A DNA stretch of 64,000 nucleotides, from the NCBI GenBank assembly GCA_025331445.1, contig JAIWNE010000035.1:62001-126000 (forward strand), read 5' to 3'. Below the pieces are notes generated by a model. That model was not told where the DNA came from, made no database searches, and was given only the letters and a program-made list of their open reading frames with translations. Position 1 is the stretch's first letter; each line of letters begins with the position of its first letter. Source of the stretch: Blakeslea trispora. Its lineage: Eukaryota > Mucoromycota > Mucoromycetes > Mucorales > Choanephoraceae. The translations under genes were made by a program, and so were the position numbers. Positions 36,973-47,600 of the stretch are shown one piece after another.

Positions 36973-38379
36973 ATGACTGACATCTTGCCCAACAACCCAC
37001 CTTACCCTGCTTATAGAGCAACTAACAAAGAGAGCTTTGCCTACGACACAACTATTAGACGTTGGCCTATTATTATCGATAGTGCCATCACTGATGTCAA
37101 GACAACTTCATCCGAGTCTGAACAATCACGCGTTGAAGAAAGTGAAAGCATTATCAATGCACTAGAAGAAATCAAGCAAGAAATTGCTAAAGATACACCA
37201 TTAAGGTTTGATCATAACACTGATAATTTCTTGTTCACTTAAAAAACTTATCCATACCCTGCTTATCCTACCAGACTTATTAAAGATAACCGAGATGATG
37301 CCGAGAAATGGAACAACGATTTGACAAAATACTTTCCTGAGGCTACTTGGTTCAGTGGTACTTGGTTATTCAACGAATGTTATCTCTATAGACGTATTGC
37401 CGAGATCTTCAACAACTCAAAGCACTGGGTTGACTATGACTGCTTTGAACGCCAAAAGAACGATACCTTCAAGGGTTCATATAACGCTGTCTTTGACTTG
37501 GCTCGCAAGATGCCCGAGTTGATTAAGCCTATGCCTGAAGAAAAGCAAGAAATCATCTATGATGAAATCATTCAAATCTGTCTTTGGGGCAATGCCACCG
37601 ATCTGAGCTTATTGACAAACATGTCTCAGGAAGACATCCATCGTTTACAAGCTGTAGAACAAGATCGTCTAGCAGAGCGCCGCAAGTTTATTTTGGCTGA
37701 TGACACTGAGAAATTATGGCAAAAGATCAAGACATTGAACAATGACCGTGTTGATTTCGTCTTGGATAACTCTGGATTCGAGGTCTTTGTGGATATGATT
37801 TTTGCTGACTGGTTGTTGCAGACCAAGAAGGCAGGTAAGGTAGTCTTCAACTGCAAGACAATCCCTTGGTTTGTGTCGGATGTTATGCCCAAGGACATGC
37901 CCTTGATGTTTGAGCACTGTTTGGATCGTGATTTCTTTCCTCATAAAGAACAACGCTCAGAGGCAGACTTTGAAGCGTTGGAAGTGATGGTGAAGCGTTG
38001 GAAGGAATACGTTGTCACTGGTCAATTGGAAATCCGTTCAGATGAATTTTGGTGTTCTGGTCATACTTACTGGTACATGGAATCTGTCGCACCCAAGCTT
38101 TTCCAAGACCTCGCTCATCATTCTAAACTTGTGATCTTCAAGGGTGATTTGAACTTTAGAAAGCTGGTGTTTGATTGTGATTGGCCTGTAACTACTCCCT
38201 TTAGAGAAGCCATTGGTCCTTCTATGGCCAACAACTTTACTAACATTGTCAGTTTGCGTACAAACAAGGCAGATCCTATTGTAGGTCTTACTGAAGAGAC
38301 AAAGAAAGACATTGAGAGTAAAGCTACTCGTGATGAGTGGCGATTCAGTGGAAAATACGCTGTTGTTGTATATAATTAG
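36973..38379 (+). CDS. ARMT1/DUF89 damage-control phosphatase
   Basis: Metal-dependent phosphatase of the DUF89 family (human ARMT1, yeast YMR027W), thought to remove damaged sugar phosphates. Exons 36973-37205 and 37275-38379 give 445 residues (human 441). The intron is 69 bases, so both exons lie in one frame with an in-frame TAA between them; removing it gives DTPLRLIKDNRDD, which fits the family. Its donor is the weak GTTTGA. Family motifs: RRWPIII near the N end, WLFNECYLYRRI, LWGNATDLSLL, VLDNSGFEVFVD (metal Asp/Asn) and VIFKGDLNFRKL (second metal Asp). All are intact. The gene is convergent with the dehydrogenase gene, with 29 bases between stop codons. Confidence 0.92.
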
Positions 38380-38408
38380 AATAATAAAAAAAAAAACTTA
38401 TTTTATTA

Positions 38409-39496
38409 CTATTTTGAATAATCATAAAAGCCTTTTCCACTCTTACGGCCAAAGTTGCCCTTGGCACAAAGTTCTTCAAGGGTAGGAGATGACTTTGTGA
38501 TTGAAGGATCAAGTGCTTTCTTATCAGCCCAACCATCCACAATTGATTTCATTGTATCTAATCCAACAAGCTTTTTTTTGTTTTTTTTGTACAAATAGAT
38601 GTTAGGAATCAAATAGTTTAAAAGAAAGATATCACTTACATCAGCAAGCTCAAGTGGACCCATAGGCATGCCTGCACCAAGTTTCATAGCAGTATCAATG
38701 TCTGGAACAGAGGCTTCTCCTCGATCAACAATGCGGAAGGCTTCCATCATGTAAGGCACTAAGAGGCGGTTGACAATAAAGCTAGAAACACATTATGTTT
38801 TAACTTTTTTGCATTACTTTAAAATAAGCAAGAGTTCCCTTACCCAGGTGTATCTTTACAGGCAACAGGCGTCTTTCCAATCTTTTTAGCAAAATCATTC
38901 AAATCTTTCAACACCTCTTCAGACACTTGATCAGTTCTGACAATCTCAACTAGCTTCATGGCAGGTACAGGATTAAAGAAATGAAGTCCGGCAAATCGCT
39001 TCTGACGCTCATTGCTTGTGGCATCAGCAATAGATTTGATCGATAAGGAGGATGTGTTTGAACAAAATATGGTATGCTGAGGAGCAGATTGATCCATGTC
39101 TTTGAAAAGTGCGTGCTTGACCTTCATGTTCTCTACAATAGCCTCTACCACCAAATCTGCCTCTTTAACAGATGCGTTTGCGTCAGTGGTAAGATGGATG
39201 TTTCTGAGCACGCTAGAGACAAACTCTTTTTGTTTGGCGTCATCATCACCAAACTTCTTGCGAGCAACTCGTTGAAGAGATTTGGAGATGATGGATTTTC
39301 CATTCTCAAGCGACGCGTCTGAAGTGTCCACGACAGTGACATTACAATTAGCCTGAGCAGCTACTTGAGCAATACCTGAACCCATTAATCCTGCGCCAAT
39401 GACAGTGATATTGTTGAGCTCTTTGAGACGCATAGCACTAGTGGAGAATGACCGATAGTGACCGGCAAGTGATTTAAATAATTGCTTTGAATACAT
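38409..39496 (-). CDS. 3-Hydroxyacyl-CoA dehydrogenase, mitochondrial
   Basis: Oxidises L-3-hydroxyacyl-CoA in short-chain fatty acid beta-oxidation with NAD. Exons 39496-38844, 38781-38640 and 38570-38409 give 318 residues (human HADH 314). The N end is a typical matrix presequence with basic and hydroxylated residues up to about residue 25. The NAD loop is [14 protein letters not shown]. Catalytic residues lie in [15 protein letters not shown] (His) with Ser and Asn in CSNTSSL. The C-terminal helical domain carries [10 protein letters not shown], and the protein ends in [11 protein letters not shown], as usual. The Met at 39496 was taken as start rather than the TTG two codons earlier. Mitochondrial beta-oxidation is unlike budding yeast but normal in other fungi. 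Confidence 0.95.
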
Positions 39497-42400
39497 CGTC
39501 AACAGTTAAAAAAAGAAAAAGAAGAGAAAAAGAGTAGTATGTTTATCTTGCATGTGAAAAGAATACAGGTGCGTACAGTCTCAAATGGTGCATGAAAAGA
39601 ACTATCCAATCAGCGGCTTTTAACATCTTCACGGACCTGATAAGCCCTGTAGAAAAAACTCCGGTCCTACTTGTGTTACAAAAGGGGATTTTCTTTTATC
39701 TGCTCCCCCCCCCCTTATTTCGAATAGTGTATGATATACTACTGTAATTAAAAGATGATACGAACATGTGTTGATGTTGGAACAGAACTTATCACACCCC
39801 AAGCATTTTTTGAATTTTATTGAACAGATACATGCCTCAATATGCGTGTTCAAAACTAACCAAACATATGTGCATAAATTTGTATGTCGTTGTGCTCAAT
39901 ATCGTTATAGCGAGGGATTTCACTTCAATGATATTGATATAGTAGATTTTGACTACAAAATAAGCGATGAAATAGAGACAGTGTTATGGTGGCATTCTGA
40001 TCATATGTTCGGTTACTAATGCTCTAGGCAAGTCTTTTCTGTTCTTCATATCAACTGCTCACTATACCTATTTCATCTTGAAGTTACTTTTAAATTTAAT
40101 CTTTGTTGTATCCAAGTGCTTTGGACTTAAGCTGCCAATGGCTAAAAGTGTATCATCCTTATGACATATGAACGTATTATATTGTCTGCTGTCTGTTTAT
40201 TCTTTGTTTAAATCCGTTGCGCTTACTCGTCAGATCATAATAAACTAGTTTAGTGAACAGTAGAATTGCTTGATACACTATTTAGATCATACCATCTGTT
40301 CATGCCATACAGACATAAGCTTGTGTTTTTTTTAAAGAACACAATATCTGTAGAATATTAGGAGCAATATTTCCACAGATTTAGATTGTATTGGTCTTTT
40401 CTATTTTGACTCAATCAGGTAGGTTTTGTTGCCAGTTATTTTCTCTTTTCTTCAGTTTCATCTATCGTTCTCTTATTTGATTTTATTTTTGGTTTGTTGA
40501 AAGTGACAATCTATTGTGTCCCCTGTATTGTAAGTTCTATCAGATTAGAGTAGCTATATTTTTCTTTGGATGAAATGGCTAGACAGTTGAGACCATTAGA
40601 CAACATAAATGGATAAAGATCAAGATAGTCAAAAGCTACAGAAATGAGTTTATTTGATGCTTTTTATTATGACATCATAGATGAGGTTCACATAAGTTAC
40701 AATTTCTGGTAACCAGATAATTTAGACAAGATCAACATGAACAGACTATCTAAATTACTGGAGCCTCTAAAAGACTTTATTGACATTTGGTAGCACAAAT
40801 CAACAGGTAAAAAAAAAAAAAAGAGGTGATTTTTCTTACTGCATTAATTTGCTTACCATCTCAGTGTTTTGATTGGACTAGATATTCATTACATTGTACT
40901 CTATTGTATATTGAATAAAGAAATATTCAAGTGTTTGTGTATCGCTTTCTCCATAAAAGCTTTATATTTTAATAAATGACTGGTCTTTAGCTCAAGTGTT
41001 TGATGACAGGAAAGAATGGGTTTCATCATGACAAGTCTTCCCCCCCTTTGTTTCATGCTGTATAACTTTCTTTAAAGTCCTTTGATAACAGCGTGTATAT
41101 CTGAATGGGGGGTTTGCTGATACCAATGTTGTATATTTTTCCCTTGTTTCAATTTAATTAATTATCCCCTTTACCCTTTCATATGCAGGTCTTGGCATTG
41201 AAACACTCTATGCAAAGTAATAACTGAGATTGTAATTGTTCTTTATCATAAAGAATTGTTCGGCCATGAATACAAATAAAGAAAATGTCTTTACTGCTCT
41301 TGTCTCCATCTTTCTGTCTCCGCCAAAATTGAATTTTTCCGTTTTAAGAAAAAGAGATCAGGAACATTTACGGTAACTCCTTGAAATAAATAAAGATATC
41401 GAGGCAGAGGTGGCAAAAGACACACTTTATTTATCTATTGTTCGTATTCAATTGAGAGAAAGAAACTCTTCCGAGTAGGCTTGAAGCTCTTTAGAATCTT
41501 TATGATACAAAAACAATCAAAGATAGACCGAGACTTTGATAGAAAAATAAGGGACAAGAAGCATGGTCGAGTTTTTTTGTCAGACAAACAAAGAACAAGA
41601 TTAGGCTTATGGCTTACCAATCAATTTCATGGTTTACTTCTTTAGGGAGTTGATTGCTGCACATAACTACAATTGATATTAATTTCAATATTACTGCAGC
41701 CATCTATTTGTGTAAGCACATGGTTGCTTTCTCTTCTTTTCTTTTTCTTTCTTGTTGAATTGGTCAATGTCTAATCATTTACAGAGATTGATCGAGAATT
41801 CTTCTATTTTATGTTACACTGTACTATTCTTTTCATTCTTTTTTTGTAGGTCCCAGCGCACAAATGTAAACAATAACAACAACAATGCACCTACCATGTC
41901 AATGAGCTAACTAAAGTTGTAGATTCAGATTCTATCTTTTATTTCCAAAAGCGGATGACACACCTGTCTGTATAAACCCAACCTGTTCAATATACCCAAA
42001 AAGCCAGTAAGAGAAAATCGCCTACTATTTGGCAACATAATCAACGTACATGTTTGTAGTAATGAAGCTGGTTGAACAAAAGAAAACGAGATATGGACTA
42101 GAACACAATATGGTTATTAAGAGGATGGGATAACTATAGTTGACATTTGTTTGTCAAGGAAAAAAAAAGGGGGGAAGTGGCCGGGTGCCTAATTGCCTCC
42201 TCTAAATGATTTGTTATTTGCCATGGCACTAGTAAAAAAAAAACAATCTTATCATCATAACAGAATGACAGTATGGACAATTCTTTTTTCGTTTAGAAGA
42301 GTATCGCTCAAACGAACACATCTCTCGCACAATGTAGAAACAACTAAAGAGTAAAAAAGGAAAAAGCATATAATGGGCATGGTTAATATGCTGTTACTTT

Positions 42401-43782
42401 AATCATGTAATTGACACTTTGAGCGCAACTTGGTAAATAGGAGCTAGTCTGGAAACATTTTAAAAAAAAAAGTCTCCATCTGATGTTCAAATAACTGCTG
42501 CTTGAGCAGACAAATGCTGTATTTCAATTAGGATTTGACTGCATTGCCATCTTCCTTAAATAGAACGTGTTACACGCAGTCGCCGAACAAAGAGAGAGAG
42601 AGATAGGTCAAATCTAACCTTTTTGGAGAGATTCTCCAGAGATGATAGGTTCTAGGCATAAAAAAAAACAAACACTAGTAAACACATTAGTGTTAACCTT
42701 GAATCATCGAATTAGAAGCAGAAAGAAACCAAAAGTAAGAATAATAAGAAAAAAAGAGGCAATGGACCAGTTTCAAAATGAAACAGCCTGGATTCTTTGC
42801 TCCCGAGTTGGTTCTATGACGAAATGTGAATGGGTCAAAGTGTGTTGCCCTGTGCATCTGAAATACGACCCGAAAGAAAACAAAGTTTTTTTTTGTATGT
42901 CCATGTATGTATCTATGTTTTCTGCCCTCTATATTTAGGATAGTGTATAGAATTGCATCATGAAATGAGTGTAGATGATGAAATCGTGAGCCATGTTTCT
43001 TTTATTCTGTGCATTTTGTTGCAGAAAATGGCCTGAATCATGACCACATTTCATTGACAGTTACAGAATTATTGGTATGTTAGCAACAAGTACAACTGTC
43101 AAAGTAACCGCTTCGAGAGCAAGAAAAAAAAAATTTTTTTTTTTTAGTTACTTGTATTTTCTCTTGCATTCAAATGTATCTAGCTTTAAAAGTCAATGCT
43201 TTACACATCCAGCAAGTCCAATTCAACCAAACCCCATTATTCAGCATCTATACTATTTTTCATAGGACAGGGTTTTTTTTTTCTTGCACAACGTGTAGGT
43301 TCCTTTCAAAAAGAAAATGGTATTGTGCTACACGATATCAAAAGTCTCCTCAATGTCAATGTAAATCCAATGTATATCAAAGGACCTAATAGAGACTATT
43401 TTTTGTTTTAATTATAAAAAAACTGATTGCGGTAATTGAGAGCTATTTCTTTTTTTTTTTTTTTTGCTGTTACTAGAAATTAAGCATTTGATTGTCAACA
43501 ACAAAAGACTGGCCTCTAGAGCCTTGGCTGTGACACGCTCAAAAAAATTGATTTAAAGCTCCAATAACAAATAAGGCCCCATTAATTAAGGCAAAGTCGG
43601 GTGTTATAACCCAGTAAATTATTCTCAAACAAGGACAATGGAATATTAAAAATAACAAAATCAATGCTGATCTTTGAATTAAATATGATCGGATGCTCAA
43701 TTCAGTTTTGTATATATATAAAGGAGAGGTTTTGCATTTCGTTTATTTCTTCATTATACACACAATCATCTAATTTATAAAT
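39497..43782. other. Gene-poor region of 4.3 kb
   Basis: The longest gene-free stretch of the window. It is AT-rich, with a C-run at about 39705-39714, scattered A/T runs and no repeat structure I could see by eye. Open frames at 39768-40019 (83 codons) and 42642-42938 (98 codons) are the only notable ones; neither resembles a known family or has clear splice partners. No tRNA or transposon ends were recognised. Confidence 0.45.
43711..43722 (+). promoter_or_regulatory. TATA box of the barrel-protein gene
   Basis: A TA repeat ending in TATAAA lies 61 bases before the start codon, the usual spacing for a strong TATA promoter here. Confidence 0.6.
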
Positions 43783-44289
43783 ATGTCTGCCTTCTCTCGT
43801 CTTGCTACCATCTTCTCTACTATCTTAATTGCATGTGTATACATTGTATCTGCTGCTCCTATTGCCAATAAAAACTTGATCAAGGAATCCGACTCAACCA
43901 CCACCAATGATCCTCTCACCACCACCATCTTGCTTGATGTTCCTACTCATGCTGTCAAAGCTTTCAGTAAGGCTGCCACTTCTGGTAGCTTCACTGGTGA
44001 TGGTACTTATTATGCTCCTGGCCTCGGAAGTTGTGGATGGACCAACTCTGAAAATGATATGATTGCTGCATTGAACCATGGTCAAATGGCTAATGGTGCC
44101 AACTCCAACAACAACCCCAACTGTGGTCGTTCTGTCAGCATCAAGGGTCCTAAAGGTTCTGTTAACGTAAAGATTGTCGATACTTGTCCCGGTTGTGCCA
44201 GTGGTGATATTGATTTGTCTCCTGCTGCCTTTGCCAAGATTGCTGACCTCAGTGCTGGTCGTGTCAAGATCTCTTGGTCTTGGAATTAA
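43783..44289 (+). CDS. Secreted double-psi beta-barrel (expansin/RlpA-like) protein
   Basis: Single-exon gene of 168 residues. A signal peptide covers about residues 1-24, followed by a short Thr-rich pro-region and a six-stranded double-psi barrel (about 70-168). Barrel signatures: GDGTYYAPGLGSCGW, CGRSVSIKGPKGSVNVKIVD, TCPGCASGDIDLSPAAFAKI. The Cys residues and the Asp of DIDLS match barwin, expansin and RlpA-like proteins. It lacks a C-terminal carbohydrate-binding domain, so it is closer to small fungal expansin-like or cerato-platanin-type secreted proteins than to plant expansins. Likely role is wall loosening or interaction with surface polymers; enzyme activity is not implied. A strong TATA box and polyadenylation hairpin flank it. 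Confidence 0.9.
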   Translation: MSAFSRLATIFSTILIACVYIVSAAPIANKNLIKESDSTTTNDPLTTTILLDVPTHAVKAFSKAATSGSFTGDGTYYAPGLGSCGWTNSENDMIAALNHGQMANGANSNNNPNCGRSVSIKGPKGSVNVKIVDTCPGCASGDIDLSPAAFAKIADLSAGRVKISWSWN

Positions 44290-44691
44290 AACAATGAATC
44301 CAAGTTAAAATCTGTTCTCTGGTTAGAACATATTGAACTCAAAAAAAAAGATTAGATTTCATTGATACTGAGCTTGATGCTCTTCTTTTTGCATATATTT
44401 CCTCATCTGTAACTCCTTTTATATTCATACAAAAAATCATATCTTTTTTTTTCGATATCTCTTATATATACACACACTTTCATTCATTTGCAATTGGGAA
44501 CTGGTTTTTTCCAATTCAATAAAACTATTCTTTTGACAAGAAAATCTATGTGTGTGTCTTATTGTTAAATTAAGGTTATTTTTTTTTGACAAGGAACGTA
44601 AACCGTAAACAATTTAAAATTTAACTCAACTATGTCATACAAAATGAGAATACAAAAAATTAAAAAAATGGGATCAAGTAATGTTTATGTG
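44290..44691. other. Convergent intergenic region
   Basis: Lies between the ends of the barrel-protein gene and the chitin synthase gene. It holds a hairpin followed by AATAAA. No coding signal was seen. Confidence 0.5.
44492..44523 (+). terminator. Hairpin plus polyadenylation signal
   Basis: AATTGGGAA (44492-44500) pairs with TTTCCAATT (44508-44516) as a 9-pair stem with one G-U pair and a 7-base loop, directly before AATAAA (44518-44523). It lies about 230 bases after the barrel-protein stop. The spacing suggests a structured 3' end; function is inferred. Confidence 0.4.
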
Positions 44692-47600
44692 TTATAGTCT
44701 AGAGGAAAGCGATTCATCTATACATTGATTGATGAACTCCTTCTTACAAGCCATGTCTATACCAAATAGGCTTGATAGCATGTCACGTACTTGCTTCTTT
44801 GTGAGTTTCATCAAGTTATGATGATCTAGGATTCTTTCGATTTCTTGAGCAATTACAGTATCGCTGGGTATGGCGAAAGAGACATTGGATTCTCTAACGG
44901 AGGGGGGTTTGGAGAAATAGTAATCTTGAGATCGTTGCTTTGTGTGGTTCGAGTAAAGACTGGGAGCAATATTCGTCATGGGTGGATTACTATTGTTATA
45001 GTGATACGAATGAGCCGATGTTCTAGAGGCAGTGTCGCTTTGAGATTGGTAGAATGTTCTTCTATCATCTGTAGGAGGATTGAGTGCAGTATGGGATTGA
45101 GTGGAGCTATCACGGATTTTTTTGGAATAAGCAGAAGGCGCATAGTCTGGATAATCCATGGGTTGTTTCTCTTGCTTTGAGTAATGGGTCTTTTGTTCAT
45201 CAAAATCTTCTGCCATCTCTTGTTCGTGTTCAGACCAGGTTTTGGTGGGTATCTCTGCAGGATCAAAAAATGTTTCTTCTGGTCTGACAGCTCGTCTTTG
45301 TCCCTTTTCACCCACTACAATACGAGTGGTACCCCATGAGAAATCATCAAAGTGCCAGAATGCATAGAGTGGAATCAAGAATGAAAAGACTGGTATAGCT
45401 AAAATGTACACAATCATCCAACCAATATGTTCCCACTATTGAAAAAGTATTAGTAAAATTGAATGTGTGTCTATGCATAGATATTACCTTTCGACGCAAG
45501 ATGAAAATAATTGCTTGAAGACCATACACACCAGCTAGAGTGATAATAGACATCAGCGGTACTTGATTTGTATTTGTAAATAATTGATAGACAAGATATC
45601 CCAGATACATCACAACAGCAGGCATCACAAGTGTACTCAGCAGATCAAGCATCACTACAAAACGCATAGAGAAACAACAAAAACCACAGAGTTGTGGAAG
45701 GAACATGAGTTCACCCAAGTTATGTACAGTAGAGTTAATCCATCTTCTACGCTGTGATAATAACACGGGCCATTGGTCAGGGGCATTTGTCATACAAGCA
45801 GCATCAGGAGTAAATTTGGTCTTGTAAGTTGGAAAATGTTTGAGAATAAGTGTTGTCAAATATCGATCTTCACCCAGATGCAACAAGTTCTTTTTGTGTA
45901 ATGTGTCTACTCTGTTTTCAGCATAATCCTTAATGACCTGATTCGATGCCAACAACGGCTGATGGCGTGTGGTGGATCGAATACGATACATACAGAAACA
46001 ACCGGGTAGACAAGTGACGGAACCAAACAAGGATTCAAATGCTTTTGCCAGATGATGCGAAATGTAGTATTCGTACACTTGAATCATAGTAATCCATGTA
46101 TCCTTTTCATTCGATAACATGGTCTCACCACATAGACCAATGATCTTTGCATCATTGACAAAGCAAGATACCATTCGATTGAGTGATTCAGGAAGTACCT
46201 CTGTATCAGCATCTACCATGAGTACAAACTCATAAAAGATTGGATTCACACCAATCACATTCTTCAATTGATGGTGAATCTCGAGTTCTAAAGGGGTCAT
46301 GGCCGCATCATAATGGACCTTATTGAGAAAACGCATCAGCACCATTTGAGAGTCACGTTTACCACGATTTCCAGGTTTCTGTCTTTCATCGGGTGTACCG
46401 CATTTGACAACAACAATGTAAGGAACGATGTGGCCTGAATAATCGTATAATCCCGAAAACACTTTGCCCATATTATGTTGCTTTCTACCTTCTCCTAGCG
46501 ATAAAAAGGATTTCGGTTGTGGATCTACATTTGGATCGACGCCCAAGATATCCAAGACAATACGAGGCGTAGATCGATCATTACCACTACCTACAATCAT
46601 ACCATCTGCAATAAGGAACAAGAGTTTTCGCTTATCGTCGTATTTGAGTGCAGCAAGAGAATTGATGGTCTTGCGCAAAGAGTCTTCGCCTTCTGTATAA
46701 CATGGGACTTGACAAATGATAAATTTATCGTATTCTTCAGGTACTCGCTGAACACCCAGCCGTAAAGCAGCCAGGAACTTGAACAGGATCACACTACAGA
46801 GGAAACCAGTGATAAGCAAAAGGAGATATTCAGATAGCAAACATGGTGTTGAGTTACGCGTATCGACTTTGCCTACAAGAAAGAGATTTCTCAAGCAAAT
46901 CAGTTGACGTTCCCTTACAGACTTGTCCAATGGAAGTGCATCGAAATGAGCCGAGATGTCTGTTCCCGGTAACTGGCGGAACAATTCTGTGATGGAATTG
47001 TCCATAAAGTCGATATTGATATTCAGTGGCATAGGTTGACCTTCAGCTACCTTGGGAGTCCGTCCTCCCATCATATAGGAAGTCAAGTCATAGACACTAT
47101 CATGAATGATAGCCCAGAAACGCTGTCGAGTGATACCACCTATCTGCACTGGATAGGTAGCCTGATTCTTGATGTCGACCGGATCATAGCCCATGAATCC
47201 TAGACGATAGTTACGTCTCAGATAGACCATCTGCTCAAAGTACCAATCAGGACGATAATCTTCTCTGAAACTTCTGAAATCATGATAGATAGCATTCGAA
47301 TCTGTCAAGTTGATGTGGGCATCCAATGTGACTTCTTTAGCCACATTACCATCAATACCATCACAAAGAGCAGACACCTGTACGGGAAATAGATCGCTTG
47401 CATCTTGACCAGCATATTGAAACAGTGCATTTTGTGGAATGACTTCAGAGGCCCAGTGACGTGGAGCAAATGAAGTCAAATCAAAGACCTCACCTCGGAT
47501 GGCTATGTATGCATTATCCCTATCGTTCTTTGCCTGTAATTCAGATTGGGTATAGAGATCGATATGAGGACAAACCAGTTGACCAAAGAATGCAATAAAC

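Noticed and set aside
37206..37274. In-frame stop suggesting that the ARMT1-like gene is broken
   Set aside because: A 69-base intron with GT and CAG ends removes the stop and restores a family-like junction, so the gene is taken as intact. The TACCCTGCTTAT string shared by the intron and the N-terminal exon looks like chance.
39768..40019. Open frame of 83 codons
   Set aside because: Residue mix is plausible but there is no recognised family, splice partner or transcript signal; kept only as a note under the gene-poor region.
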